Assembly (NCBI GenBank): GCA_013398015.1 | Contig: VZRR01012437.1 | Span: 125,804-189,803, forward strand | Source of the DNA: Oreocharis arfaki | Lineage: Eukaryota; Chordata; Aves; Passeriformes; Paramythiidae | DNA length: 64,000 nucleotides | Reading direction: 5' to 3' | Position numbers and translations under genes: made by a program | Shown here: positions 1 to 13,884 of the stretch, one piece after another | Position numbering within the stretch: position 1 is the stretch's first letter | Layout of the letters: each line of letters starts with the position of its first letter | The notes under the pieces: model-generated | What the model was told of the DNA's origin: nothing | Databases searched by the model: none | The model's input: the letters and a program-made list of their open reading frames with translations, nothing else

Positions 1-406
1 ACACAAGGCTGGGGTAGAGATTTCAGTGCTGGCTGGACAAAGGCTGGGGCACAGATCTGGAAGGAGGGCCATCAAAGTGCAACGAGGAAGAAGAGAGAGA
101 AACTGAACCCAGAACATAAGCAGATTAAGGCTGTCCTGTGCATGTGAATTCAAGAAAACCTGTATTCTGGGATTTCATAAACTGTGAATACTTGAATTTT
201 CTGGCATGTAATTTTTGAGGTGGCCATGCTCTTATACTGTGATCCCACTGCTTGTTTTAATGTAGATGATCATTACCACCTTCTGAGGCCCTGTTGTGTC
301 TCATACTGACCATAATCTGAAGGTGGTATGCAGTAATGTATGTATGCAATGATAGCACTGTTAACTGTACATTTTAGTTAAAACCAACTTCTTTTCATAC
401 TTTCAG
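1..406 (+). other. CDK6: CDK6 last intron (3' part)
   Basis: Non-coding sequence ending in a pyrimidine-rich acceptor (tactttcag, 398-406) directly before the last CDK6 coding exon. No other exon or repeat is evident in it. Confidence 0.8.
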
Positions 407-553
407 AAATGCTTAGCATTCAACCCAGCCAAGAGAATATCTGCATATGTTGCCCTCTCTCACCCATATTTCCATGATCTGGAGAAATTCAAGGAGAATA
501 TGGACTGTCACATGTCATCCAGCCAGAACTCCAGTGAGGTGAATGCATCATAA
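407..553 (+). CDS. CDK6: CDK6 terminal coding exon (C-terminal 48 residues)
   Basis: This exon encodes the C-terminal end of cyclin-dependent kinase 6, the cyclin D-partnered Ser/Thr kinase that phosphorylates RB at the G1/S transition. The frame opens with KCLAFNPAKRISA, the conserved end of the kinase C-lobe in CDK4/6. It continues through ALSHPYFHDLE and a short polar tail ending SSEVNAS, with TAA at 551-553. The length (48 codons plus stop) and the position of the intron before KCL fit vertebrate CDK6. The tail differs from the mammalian one at many positions, as expected for this variable end. The upstream exons with ATP-binding and catalytic residues lie outside the window. Recognition rests on the C-lobe motif, the unusual C-tail and the FAM133-RBM48-PEX1 neighbourhood. 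Confidence 0.95.
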   Translation, partial: KCLAFNPAKRISAYVALSHPYFHDLEKFKENMDCHMSSSQNSSEVNAS

Positions 554-903
554 GTGCTGACTGAAGAGGAACCATAAATGAACACGACATGTAGCTGACA
601 AGGCCACTGTCCCATACAAGCCACATAGCTGTCCTAGCGAAGATCATTATTTGGAGGTTTTATGCACTTACCTTTTATTTTGGGATTGTGATGTGCTTAT
701 TCATGGAAATCAATCTAGTTTACTTTTATCAGAGCAATGCAAGGGCCGGGGCTTTGACCTGCTCCTGTTGCAGCTTTATGTTTGTTTTGTTTTTGTTTTG
801 TTTATCTACCTGGGAAAACTCCAGACGAAGAGAAGCTGCTGACCAGTTTTGCTGCCATTTTATCCTTCTATTATTGAATGCTGCCAGTGTTTGATGATCG
901 AGT

Positions 904-911
904 CACTGCCA
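904..911 (+). promoter_or_regulatory. Candidate miR-34 site in the CDK6 3'UTR
   Basis: The octamer CACTGCCA is a full 8-mer complement of the miR-34/449 seed, 351 nt after the CDK6 stop. CDK6 is an established miR-34 target in mammals. A second identical octamer lies at 9919-9926. An 8-mer can occur by chance in 13 kb, so only the target's history raises confidence. Confidence 0.4.
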
Positions 912-924
912 AAACATGATGCAA

Positions 925-942
925 TCTCTCTCTCTCTCTCTC
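925..942. repeat. (TC)9 microsatellite
   Basis: Uninterrupted TC dinucleotide run in the probable CDK6 3'UTR. Confidence 0.95.
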
Positions 943-3900
943 AAGCTGCTGAAGCATGATTTGGTACTTTTTTGTTATTATTATTATGTGATATTTAAAG
1001 AATGGCATTGAAATACCAGATCTCTGCAACCTGCAGTTAAGTGATACATGCGTTAACACAACCAGCTACTGTTTATTCATAGCATATATGCAGGTGCTTC
1101 CCCACTTGAAAACTTGGATGAATTAATTTATCATTTCATTGGTCTATAAAAATAACAGTGATGATGATCATAATAAATGTCTCAGCTTTTAGGTTTTTTC
1201 ATACACAAAGAAGTTATTATCTAGCTATGTTTGTGTGCACATTTCAAAAAACTGTCCTGTTCTTACTGTTTCAGTTTCCAAATGGTCGGTTTGTGTTGAA
1301 ATGCAGACACATTCTGGTCCATCATCTAACCCATCATTCCCCCCTGGAAACAGCTGCAAGTGTGTTTTCTTCATCTCATTCCGAATAATTTTCTGATGTC
1401 CAGCTCAAAGACATGAGCAGAGCCAATGAAAATCAGTACAGATTTTCGCCTTCAACCGGTTTTCATTGTCAGCCGAAAAGGAAAAGAGAAAAAATACTTC
1501 TGGTTCAGAAGCAGAGAATCCTATACCTGTAATAAGCACAGAGAAGTATTTGTGCTGCATTGCACATGCAAATACTGTGCTGCCTTACCTGCAACACCCC
1601 CCAGTGCATCACAAGTGCATGAACATTAATGTTTCAAAATCCCTCACATGTCACTTACTAAGCAGGCTTGTTTTCTATGCAGAAATGCATGACCTCTCCT
1701 AAACCACCATGTGGGGATACTGGCACGTGCCTCTCCACAAAGGTTAACGTGCCATTATTGAATGTCAAAATGACTAAGCAATTCACTTGTCTTTATAGCA
1801 CAGTTATTTTAAATATTACCTGAAATTTTTATATTTAGTATTTTTACCTTAACTAAAATCTATTTTCAGTATTTTGAAAAGAAACTTTTATTTTTTTAAT
1901 ACTGTACTGGGGAAAAAGAAGTATTTTCAATCCATAAAAGCTGTTCCCTAGCATGACTTCAGTGCATTTACCTGGACATGACTTAGGGGTAAATACTGGT
2001 CCAATGAGTGTAACTGATGCTAAGTGAGGCAGACAGCTTTGCTTACTCCTGTGACAGTCCCTTAGGTTTCTCTCTTCCTCACCTCTATTTCATCTTGTCT
2101 TGGTGGTGTGCCAGCATTATATCCTCATCCATGGCATGCTTGGCAGAAGCAGGTCCTTAGCAGTGAGCTGGGCAATGTAACTTTTCCAGTTGTGACAGGG
2201 GAATTTTGTAGCCATCTCACTGGCAGGTCTCTCGTTCCTGTGGCAAACTTCACTGTTAACTCCGTTTCAGGTATCTGCACTGTCTGGGTCATGGTCCACT
2301 GCTAGGATAGTGAGTGGATCTTATCTGTCTCCTGGATAAAGCTTGTCATTACTGTTAGACACTTAAGTGTGTGATATATGGTTAAGTTAGGTCTGCTTTA
2401 AACAAGCCAGATTTTAAAAGGACCACTTACATGCTTGCATGCAGTGGCCTGTGCTTTTCTTTGTGCCCAGAATGAGCCTATGCAAAACATAACCAGCATG
2501 AACAGGCAAGTTGCAAATTAGGCCTGGCAAGAGCATGCACGAGGCATCTGCACACAGAGATATCCCAGATGCGTAATATCAGAATTTTGGAAGCTCTGTG
2601 AGCAGCAAGCTGAAGGCCAGGGAGCTGTCACAACAGCAAACCTTCTAATCTTGGTCTTGCCTTTGTCATTCTTTCTGTTCCTGCACCCAGGGGGAACTGC
2701 AGACCCACTGTACTGGTGTTGTCCCAGCAGTATTCCTGTATAGATCAGTGGACCCGAGCGTGAATAATTTTTAACATTCACAGAGAAAGATGGGCCAGAG
2801 TGAAATTTTTGCTAATAATTTTTAAACACTAATTAGAACAACAAACAGAGCCAAAAGTCAGGAGACTCTTGCAACAGTAGCAATTAGAAAAGTTTTCTAC
2901 GGAGTTTAGCACTTTTGAAAACATTCCACATTTTACCTAGCACTGAGCTATCTATCGTACATACCTTATCAGGTCATTCAGCTGGTGTGCCTTCCCAGCA
3001 ACTGCTCAGGGAACTCTCCCAGAGCTCTCCACCACCTAATACAGGGTGAAAATGTAGAGGAGGAGATGATATTTTCCAAATGAGGCTTAAAACTCTCAGA
3101 TAGAAATGTGCATCTGTTTGTGTAAGAATCTGTTCTATTCAGCTTAGCAAAGCTAAAGAATAAAGAATATGGTTGCTTGAATGCAGACACATTATTAGGG
3201 TGAAAACAGAAAGGAGGGGAGAGAACACTTTAAGCCAAAGGTTAGTGTTGGCCCAAAAATGAATGAGAATGTGGAAATCACAAGGAATTTAACTACTGGA
3301 GCAGTATTTCCCAGTGGTTGTATCAGACAAAGTGCTAAGAAAGCAGCCGAGAAAAACAGGGGCTGTCTTATGGAATCAGAAGCAGAGCTTCTGCAACATG
3401 GTGCTGTATGTTGTCTAAAATAGTAGGATCAGGTCATAAATAAGAGTATTCAGGAGAACAGTTTGCAAAGGGCTGCATTAATGGTCACATTCTGGAACAT
3501 CTTTCCAGTGGGAATGGCAGGAACAAAACCAAGAAATCTAAGTTCTATCTTGGCAGGGTTAGGGAAAATATTTCTCTAATGGGGTCCTTGTGGTAGCAAG
3601 GGCCTGCTTTCAAAGGACCAACAATTTTTCAAATTACCTCCTTTTCCAAAGCTCTTCAGGAAGAAATTCCATTTGACATGCCATAGGCTTAATCTTATTC
3701 CAGTCTTCCCTGCCAAACCATGTGGGGCTTCACTTACACTAGTAAACTGAGAAAGCCTGTTCTCTGGCTGGGCAAAGCACTGTCGTTGGTTAACACCATG
3801 CCAGGAATCATGTTTATAATTAGACAGCACAGACAACTGTGGGGCTGTGCTCAAACCCATGCCCTTGCTCTTCTTATTTTACTGGTATAGCTCTAGTATT

Positions 3901-4933
3901 TTAGTACCTTTACTAATTACTGCCATAGGTGTAGGATGTAGGAGTTGTGTATGTGAAAAAGAAAGTGCTGTGATGAAAATTCTTTGTACTCCTTTAATAA
4001 GACATCAGAGTGCAATTCTTCTTAGTGATAACTAAGCCTGTATGTCTTCTGTTCAACAGCAGCTAAAAAATGGTGAATAACAAAAGATGTATTAAGTATA
4101 GCTCCTAGAACACCCACAACCAGGCACTGTGCTCTTCTTAGCAGAGAACAGGGTGTTCTAAGTAATGAAAGGAGAAATTTATATCTCCCACCAACCCTTT
4201 TTTTTGGGGTTTTTTTTTTTAATCACTACTACATAATTCTGCAGAAAAAAAACAGGCCCAATAGCCAAGGAAAAAATCACCAAACCCAGCTAGTGAAGTG
4301 CTAATTGCTGAACTATAGCAATCCATCTGGTGCAGCCCTTTTCTCCCTGTCCATGCTCACACCAGCCTTCCTGGTCTTCTCCTTCAGCTCCCTTACGTAA
4401 ACAGGTTTCAGTGATGCTCACAGGTGCTATTTCCAGCAAGATTCTTCCAAATTTTCCATAGCTACACAGTGTCAATGTCCCCTACATTGTTATTACCAGC
4501 TGTTGCTTTTTTTAGTCCCACAGCCTAAATCAGTGATGTGACAAAAACTTTGTGCACCTCATTGCTTAGGCTTAGTTTTGTGTACCCCTGTGTTGCCTTC
4601 TGTGTGGTTAGTAAAATTCTAAAAATAGGATTTGTGCATATTTCTGTGTAGGCTGTGCCCACACTCCAGGTTTTTTTCAGCCTATTAGTACACAATGATC
4701 AATAATCGAGCATCTTTTCCTACTGTTTCTGTTCTAAAACACACCAAAAAATGAGGGCGTCATGTTTGCAAAAAAATGAAATTTCGTGCTATGTGTACAG
4801 AGCCTTTTTAATGAAAGGAATAACTAAATTGCAGCATTTGAACATCTTCTGCATAGAGGACGGTTTCCAGCATGATAACTCTTACTTGGTTTTTATACTC
4901 AGTGGTTGTTTTGGTGAATAAGAAGAAAATACT

Positions 4934-4940
4934 GTGCCTT
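4934..4940 (+). promoter_or_regulatory. Candidate miR-124 site in the CDK6 3'UTR
   Basis: GTGCCTT matches the miR-124 seed complement. A second copy lies at 2987-2993. CDK6 is a documented miR-124 target, but a 7-mer is weak evidence by itself. Confidence 0.3.
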
Positions 4941-7900
4941 GCTGCTTTTCACAGTTTCACTCACTGTCTTTGAGAAGCATGTTTTATTATACATATAATT
5001 CTTTCTGCTGTTAGGTATTAGACCAACTTTAATATGGAAAATAAAGAGAAAACATGCTGTTCTGGTCTTTTAGCCAGCAAACTTGGAGCACTTACCTGAC
5101 TCACAACTGAAAACACAGCAGTTGTCAAATACGTTTATGAATCAGAAACCACACAGTTTGGTTTAAAAGGCCACGTAAATTAATTATGTTCCATGTATAT
5201 TTGAATAACGAGGAAGTTTATTCTAAGAACTCTGTTTTATAGAACCACTTGGCTAGTATTTTTCATATACAGTAGGTTCAGGAATAGATTGACTTTTATA
5301 TACAATGTGAATTAGAAGATACTAGGCTGTTTGAGTGATTTTGTTGTTTTGTGTTTGAAGCTTGAATTGACTGCAAGCTTAGGAACCTAACATATTTATT
5401 TTATTGCTTCAAAACTGCTTCCAAATATCAAGATCTCTTTTAATGTTAACAGGATTTCACACTTTTCTTAATGTGTAAATTATCTTCTTGAAATTAGTAT
5501 GTTAGAAAAAGCATTTTTCGAAACTGCAGTAGTGGGGGAAAATTTAAGAAATATATTTTTACTTCCACGGAGAAGTGAAGTCTTCAATAACTGACTATCA
5601 ATAAGCTATCACTTTTACTTCCTTTTGATTACTAAGCCTTGAGTATAAAGGTTACTTTCAATGAAGAAAAAATTCAGAAACAGTCTCTAGAAAAGTAAAT
5701 GGGATTCTATATGTTTAGGCTTCCAAGTTTTATTTTCATATCCATTTCTTTGTGCAAGTACAGTTCAGATGTACAAAAACATGACTACAATTTTAACAGT
5801 CTAACAGGCTCTAGGACTCAAATTGGAGTTTTATTTGTGAGCTGTTTGTTTTCTTATCTGTCTGTGTTTTGCAAATTATTAGATAATGGCTGTAATATAA
5901 TTCTAGTTTCTGGACTAGACTCTGTAACCATCAAATCTCAATAATTTATGTAAAACAGAAAGAAGCTTTCTCATCAATTTTAATTAACTAGGCCATTAAA
6001 AGAAGAAAGATGTGGACATATGAACTGACAAATATATTATTGCCAAGTGTTGTTTCTTCCCTTTAGTTTGAAGCTTAGCAAGTATTGCATACCGCTATGC
6101 AATATATATGCAATATAAGAACCATACAGACCACTTAAGAGTAGTGTGCACAAATAATATGAAAAATGGCTCATTAGGTTCCTGGAGAAACCAGCTGAAA
6201 ATCATTACTTTAGCTGTAACACTCAAAATTTTGAAACTCATATATTTTCCCATTAAAAAATATTCCTGAAAAATTATGTGTATGTTTTTAATTTAGTGAT
6301 AGGCACCCAGGTAAAACTGAATCAAGTGGGAACTTGTTCTCAAAAGTGATTCTTCCAGGCCAAGTAGATACCATCAGTTAAAGATGTACTCATCAGAAAC
6401 TAAAATTAACCAGCACCATTCTTAGATGAGCCCTTTGCTTTCTGGGCAGAAAAACCCAAGGTTGCTGTGAGTAAAGTTACTGGAAAACTTGTTTTGACTT
6501 AAAAGTCCTGTGTAAGCTTCTGTAATATTTGGATATCCAGCCTTCATTGAAGGACTGTGCTGAACAGCAAAGATAAATCAAAACTCCTTAACCATATGGT
6601 CTTTTTCCCTTCACATTACATATTATATCTGTATTGCAGTATATTGATGGATTTTATCCAGCCCAGTGTTAATGAGACTTTTGCAAGGTTAGAGAAAGTA
6701 AGAAGTTCTGCTGTAGTATTTGGATTGTTGGTGATTGTGGTAGAGCACACTTTTGGTTTCCAGAAAGGATCAGACAAAATAAACGGCCTTCCTGGAAAAA
6801 GGAAAAACATAAGGCCAAAAAAAAAAAAAAAAGCACCCACAAACAACTGACACTTGGTAAAGATTAAAAAGGAGATTTTAAGGAACTGTTTGGAAAATAC
6901 TGTCAGGATGAGTGAAAAGGAGCATATTTTTAATGTGAAAAATGTAAATGCAAACAATGTGTATTAAATATGCATTGAAACTGATCGGGTTTTATGGAAG
7001 AAAAGGATGCAAGTATGAATTTATTCAAACTACTACTTGACTGTTCGTGTGCAGTAAAGCAACTTGTACTGTTTGAAAGGAGATGGTAAAACACATCATG
7101 TTAAACTTGTGATTTACTTTGGTGTCTACAAGGATGTGTTGTAAAGCTCTCAAGCTCACTGTCCATTTTTGAGCGAGCCAAAGTCGCATTCACACTGTTA
7201 GCTTTCTGCACCTTAAACCCATCCACATGCCTGAAAAAACCACATTTTCTAGTGTTTACATGGATACTTGCTCCCATTGACATGCTCACGTTAAATCCAG
7301 ACAGAGAACAGTCTCTGCCACTGAGTGGAAAATGCATTTTCACAAACTGACAGATTCCTTTGTACAATTACTCTTAAAGGGTTTGAAATCAATGTTCAAC
7401 AATATGGAGCCCTTCATTTTATTCAAGTTTGCACATGTACATCATGTTATGCTAATTCTCAGCCTTTTTTAAAAACAGTAAAACCCCAGTTCTTTAATGT
7501 TAGGATTAATCTTGAGTAGCTAGATGAAGGAGGAAAATTGTGATGTGATGGAAAGATAGAAAAAATGGGCAGAGAGTAGGAGAGTTGGCAAGTGAGTTTG
7601 ACTATGCGGAAAAGTTACATATAAACATAGGGGGAAGACTTTTTTTCCAGTTGTTTTGTTTTCTCCTGTCATTCACATTCATAAGCATAAGATGATAAAG
7701 ACTCATTGAACGGGATTTTAGTTCCAGATACTTATGCCAACTCAAGTTGTGAGTTCCAGTGCAGTTCTTCAACATAGCAACAGCTCTATTTTTTAAATTT
7801 TGCATAAGCTAGAGCTTTTTCTGGGTAGATAAAAAAAAAGTCTTATGAGACAGCTTTAGAGCAGATTAAGCTGTCCACAGAGACAGTGCCTGTAGTTCAG

Positions 7901-9918
7901 CTGCAGACGCTGGAGAATGCACAGCTCTGCTGCAGGAGAGCCACTGACAGTCTCTGTAAGTGGGTAGTGTTGTGCATTAGAAGTTGACTCCTGCTGCAAA
8001 TCGAAAATCCTTGGGTCATCCAAAATGGCATGGTTTTGCACACTTGGATTTTGATAAGGTTATCCACATGGAAGTTTTGCTGGATCAGTTCAGGTGGTTT
8101 CACCATCTTACAGGAGCAAGTCTGAGAGCTTAGCAAGTCTGTCCAACGCCCAGTATAAATAATAATGCAAAATCATCTGCTGTGGGAAAAGAAAAGACTT
8201 CTCGTAGGTTGTAGAGTAGGAATGAGCTTTCTGAGCTGTTCTGCCAACATGAGAGCTACTGTTAACTATTGTTATGCCACCTCCAAAAAGGCAGAAAAGG
8301 AGGCCTGCGTGGCATTTTGTTGTGTTCAGACTATGTGTGTGGGTGGCAGGGTAGGTGTTGGCACAGAGTGGCTAATTTTGGTCCTTCCATTAATCATGAG
8401 CAACTAGGCTTGGCACAGAGATAGATTTCACAGTTCCAGGGATGAGAAACCTCTAATCCTACACAGTAGTTCTCCAGCACTTGTTAATTACATACAGTGG
8501 TAGATCACTCAGCCACTGAAGCAGTCCTTTCCTTATCCCAGATCATCCTTCTGTGACACTGTGAAGGAAGCCCTGAGGAGTCTATTCCTCAGCAGTTTTC
8601 CAACTTTCCTGCTTCCTCTCACAGCAGTGACAATTACCTATCGTTTGTGTCTGACCCTGCTGGTACTTCCACTACCACTGAAGTAGCTGTGAGCTAAATT
8701 ACTGCCTTGTGACTCTGCAGCTTCTAGTCTTGGCCAGACCGTGATTTGTACTCTAGTTTTTCCTTGCTTCTCATTAGGAACAGGGAAGTAGTACAGTAGA
8801 ATATGGCAGAGTGTGTGCTACTTTTGCACTTTTTGGTTCAAGCAAAGCGATGAGCTGGAACAGATTAGATTGAACATAATGTTCAGCTGATCAGCCAAAA
8901 CAACTTTTGGTTCAGAAGCTCATTTACCAAGTACAGAAGATCCCTGAAAAACTGTCTGTGATGCACATTTTTGCAAGAGCACACAATGATGCTCCTGGTA
9001 TACAGAAGTTTTCTATGGATACAAACAGGACTAGCAATGCCAGCCTCCTACTGCTTACCCTGCTTCCCCTCGCCTTCCCCAAGATCACTATTCCCAGGGA
9101 GAGGATTCCTCCTCGCATGGGGTGGAGCAACTATGAAACAGTCCCCAGCTGTCAAGATAGGTTGTCTTCATGTAGGTAATGAAGCTCATTCTCTTTTGGC
9201 TATGGCAGTTTAAAGTACAGAGCCCTGCCACAAGTACTAGGCACAAACAGACCTTAACCACCAAAATATTCTCCTGAGAAAAGTCTTTCCAGGATCTAAA
9301 GGAAACAGTATGTTTACTGTTTCTATGACAGTTTTTAAATAGCAGTGATATAAGAACTCTCCTAAGAAAACTCCTATTACACAAAAGAGATGACACTGAA
9401 TTCTGGACATTCTGTGGGAAAAGACAAAATGTTGTATTCGGGGTAGATGATGTGTATCTCAAACAATCATCCTTCATCTGTGATAGAAAATAATCCACTG
9501 AACTGGATTTAAAATATAGCCTGAGTCTGCAGCATGCTAGTAAAATAAGAAGTGCTTTTCTAGCAACACCAAAACTGTCCATGATTTCTTGCAGGGACTT
9601 TATCTTGGAGTCCTTTTTAAGAAAGGTGGCCGTAACCATGGGTTGCAACTATGACAAAACGTACATCAGAAATTGGATGCTGGCAAGAAGTTTGTGGATG
9701 TGAGGCTGTACTAGGTGGCTTATGTAAGCTCAGGGGGGATGTGCTTGTGTGAAAGTATTGGTTGCCATGCACATTTTGAACTGAAGTTACCTATCATAAC
9801 ATGATAGAAGGACTGCAGCGTCATGAGATTAGAGGCTTTTTCTCCTTAGATGTCTAGCAACCCTGTGATGTTCCAGCTGTGTTTTGTTTTGATTTGATTT
9901 GTTTTATTTCACCTCCAC

Positions 9919-9926
9919 CACTGCCA
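9919..9926 (+). promoter_or_regulatory. Second candidate miR-34 site
   Basis: A second CACTGCCA octamer, identical to that at 904-911 and about 9 kb further on. A transcript using a proximal poly(A) site would keep the first site and lose this one. Confidence 0.35.
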
Positions 9927-10051
9927 GTCTCCTTTCTATTTTGTGTAGTAAATTGAAAAGAAAAGCATTACCCTATAGATTACTGTGTCACAAAGAGAGA
10001 AGGCCAGCACTGTCTGAAAATTTTGATCACTCTGTGGTGGTCAATATTAAA

Positions 10052-10340
10052 GGAATCATAGAATATGCTGAGTTGGAATGGACCTATCAGGAAGATTGAG
10101 TCCAACTCCCAAGATCACACCACGTGCTTAAGAGTGTTGTCCAAACGCCTCTTGAACTCTTCTCTGAACCAGGCTTGGTGCTGTGACCACTTCCCTGGGG
10201 AGACTGTTCCAGTGCCCAATCACCCTCTAGGTGAAGGATCTTTTTCTGATATCCAACTTAAACCTCCCCTGACTCAGCTTCGCGTCCTGTCACTGGTCAT
10301 GAGAGTGAAGCTGTCTCTGTTTATTTCCAACAAATAGAAT
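10052..10340 (-). mobile_element. CR1 LINE fragment, antisense, 5'-truncated
   Basis: The plus strand begins with AATCATAGAATATGCTGAG, the reverse complement of the CR1 3' end. It continues through degraded CR1 3' sequence, including stretches on chance of failure of grouped words such as CCTGTCACTGGTCATGAGAG. The right boundary is approximate. The copy is diverged and lies inside the probable CDK6 3'UTR. Confidence 0.8.
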
Positions 10341-10493
10341 TCAACATCCGTGACGTCCGCCTTTCATTAAGCACTGTTAAAAACCTCAGTCATTCTCTGC
10401 AGTGTTCAAAATCTCTTTGCCAGGAGATTGAACTCCCTTCCTACAACCCATTTGGAGTCACAGCAATGTGAGCAAACAAAGTTTACATGATGA

Positions 10494-10500
10494 TGGTGCT
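10494..10500 (+). promoter_or_regulatory. Candidate miR-29 site in the CDK6 3'UTR
   Basis: TGGTGCT is the 7-mer complement of the miR-29 seed. miR-29 repression of CDK6 is known in mammals. It lies just past the CR1 fragment. Confidence 0.3.
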
Positions 10501-13500
10501 TTTCAGTAAGGAGTGAGAGCCAGTTCCAATTGAAACATGGACTGAAAGAGTCTCAAGGAGTCTTAGCCAGGCACCATTCACAGGCAAGACAGTCCCTTCC
10601 AGGGCAAGAAACACATTTTAAAATACTTAAGATAGAGAAAATTTATTTTTCCAATAGAATCTGTTTTCTGCACAAAGCTGTATAATTTTGGCACTGAGAC
10701 TAAGCCCACAGATGAACATTCATTTGTTCATTGCAGTCTTTGATTTCCTTGTAAATTCTTCACAAGCATTCAGATTAATGTATTTATGGTCCATCTCATT
10801 CCAATTCATTTAAGTGGTCTATATCTGCCCTTGAATCTCATATGAATTTTATTGTTAATGTAATATTTTGCTGCATTACTTTGAACAGCTTTTAAAGTAT
10901 AATGTCTTTGAATGCTCTAGTTAAAGAAAAATTACACTCTCAAAATGCTGTGTTACAAGTTGGAACTGTATACTTTGGAAGTGATGTTTATATTATAACT
11001 CCCAAAGGCATCACAGGGTGCTTTCTTCTGTATGTCTGTCTTCAGCTTTCTGTGTTACAGTGTGTATTTGTACTTCCTCACTAGCTTGATACTCTTCGGT
11101 CTGAAGGCCTAAGTCTGCAAAGACACAAATACTGTACCTCAGCTGAGCAGTCCCACAGAGCAGAGAGGGCTTACTCGTCTGAGTATAGTTGCTCAGAAAA
11201 AGTATTTGCAGAAAAAGGCTTTCCTTTAGTAACTGACTGTAGTTGTGAGGACACATGGTTAATAACAGCACCAAGACGCCAGTAAATGGGGTCTGTGTTT
11301 ATTGAAGATGTGGACACATTTATCTTCAAGTTATTTGACATTAATCTAAATTATTGCTATTATGATTTAGTATATTATTTCTTATGAAAACACATTAGTC
11401 CTGTGAAAGGGTAGTTGCAAAAAAAAATGTGTTGAGTCTTGCTGCTTTATTGTTTATTTGCATTTAGTATACATTTTGGTTGTTGAAGTGAAGCTAGCTT
11501 CCTAGGCTGGAAGATAGATCAGTCTGAAAAAAATCATAAATAAGCTTCATACTGTACATTGGGTTTTGCAACTAGAGTAGTATATGTGTTCAGATTTAGT
11601 AGTTTTTATGCGTTAGAGCATTTTTGTTTGTTTTAATATGTAAAGGAATAACCAGATTACTTTGAAATGCTATTGTAGAGCTAATTTTACACATAGTGGG
11701 GGATTGTCTGAAAAACTAAAATTAGAAAACATTACATAGGCTGCCTTTGGCTTTAGTTTGTTTGTAGAAGGCCCAGCAAGTATCTGTTGATTCCAGATGC
11801 TTAAGCCAGGGGCCAAGTTTGTGCAGCATCTTGTAACTGAAGAAAGTTTTTTGCAGTGATAAAGTTGCCCATCTGGGCTTCAACTAAGATTGCTGCCTAA
11901 ACAAAAGCATAAAGGCAGCAAATTTAGGTGGTGGTTTGTTTTTGGGGTTTTTTGTGGATGGACAATTGCATGAAATAGGATTGGAGATTCAAAGTATTTT
12001 AAATCATTTAGCATGATTTACTCTTGTTGTAATTCCACTGATTACAGTTAAATTAAACCAAGAATTTGGCCTTGTAAGTCTACAAATTTCAGTGTCAGGC
12101 AGCTCAGGTCTATATAAAGATACTTAAGCTTAGTAAATCAGCAAGAATACTATATAAGTTGTAATGTGTGATAAAAATCTTTAGTTACATTATTTCTCTA
12201 AAAATTTCTGTTCTTTTTTTTTTATACAAAAGGTCAGAATTGCACTTCTTAGTGGCATTGGGATATGTGGAGAAAAGCACGATGCTGGTACAGAAATGTA
12301 CCAGAAATAAGATTCAGTTCTTACTGCTCCATGTGTGCCTACCTTACACATTACAAATCCCACTGAAGTTGACAGAAGTCATATAAAGTTAAGCCTGTTT
12401 GTAACTCTCACGAGATACTGGTTTCAGAATCTGCAAGATAAGTTATGTTCTCAAAAGGCATTATTAAAACTCGTGGTTTCAGGTTTACAGAATACTATGA
12501 ACAGTGACGACAGCTTCTGAGACACATCCAGAGTAACTTTTTTCATTGATATTACACCAGACCAACGCCCATTAGCAAATCAAAATCTCTCTTGGTACCT
12601 TCATTTCTCAGTACAATTTTACCAAAAAAAAAAAAAAAAAAATCAGAAAATTAAAACAGCCACTAAGCTAATGCTGTTTGGCTTATTTTTTTCTCTTTTT
12701 TTCACCTTTTTTTGGTCATAAAATATCATTTGCTCTGGAGTTGTCTAGGATTTGATAATTCAAGGAAAGCATGCAAAGCAGTTTGGAATACGTTTCTTCA
12801 TTCACCTTAGGGCATATACTCAGCTGGTGAAAATCAGCATAGTCCTGTTGACTTCTACAGCATTGTATCAGTGTAAACCAGTTCAACAGTTGGCATGTCA
12901 GGTTTTAGCATTTCAAGTCACTTTACCTACATATGCCGTAGGATTCTGTTTTGCAAGATGGAAAGTTACCTACAGTGCAAACTGTACTACCTAGACTACC
13001 ATTGATACCTATTCACAGGACATGATTTCACTGTATCATTTCATACTTGAAATTCATGATGTTCTTTTAATCAGGGTACAAACATGAAAAGGTGCATGTG
13101 TTACTGTTTCTTCTAAAGGTGCATCATTTTGTTTTTTATTCTGTGTGCTTAATAGTTACTAGTCAGTGTTCTTTACATTCTTTACATTCAGCATTAAAAT
13201 CACTTATGTGTGAAATACAGTATCACCTGCAGAGGTACAGAAAAATGTAACAGCGATTTCTTGAATTGTTACTCAAATATACTGGTTTACCTTTTAGTCA
13301 TCAATATGACATCAAGGGGCTACAGCACATGAACTGTGGTATATAAAAGTCTTGCACCATTGCTGTACAGGAAATTGTGCAGACCCTCTCCTCTTCTTGC
13401 ACAGCTGCTGATTACCATATACACATTGGGAAAAAGTATGTTTCTGCTGTACAGAATGGCTGGGAAGTAACACAGACACTTTGGAAACTCTAGAGCTCCC

Positions 13501-13878
13501 TTTGCAAGCTTTTGAACAAAGCCCTTTGATCTAACTGCATGCCTGCTCTGTGTCCCAAATTTCACCCTATGGGGCTTTCTGCTTTAAGAACACCCTCAGC
13601 TGGGGCTACTTTCTGTTGACTGCATTGAAGTTCATCGGAGCATGCACCTTACCGTATTAACATATTCTTTAGCTTTTACAAGTTTGTAAAGATGGTTGAC
13701 TGCAAAACTAATGTGTCAATACAGCAGAATTAAATTAAGGCACACAGAAAGTTATCAATAATGTATTATATCAGAATTACAGTCCTTTGGAACTGAACGT
13801 TTTGCTGCTGGCAGTGCAAGAAAAGCAAAGTTGTGTATTTATTGTTGGGTGCTGAGGGTTCAGTATGAAAATCAATAT

Positions 13879-13884
13879 AATAAA
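13879..13884 (+). terminator. Candidate distal CDK6 poly(A) signal
   Basis: AATAAA within an AT-rich stretch followed about 25 nt later by T/GT-rich sequence. Chosen as the probable distal end only because the sequence beyond is intergenic in character. Confidence 0.35.

Noticed and set aside
9088..9648. 186-codon minus-strand ORF within the probable CDK6 3'UTR
   Set aside because: Longest ORF of the region, but residue composition is not protein-like, no domain or splice context is seen, and it lies antisense to a UTR. Likely chance.
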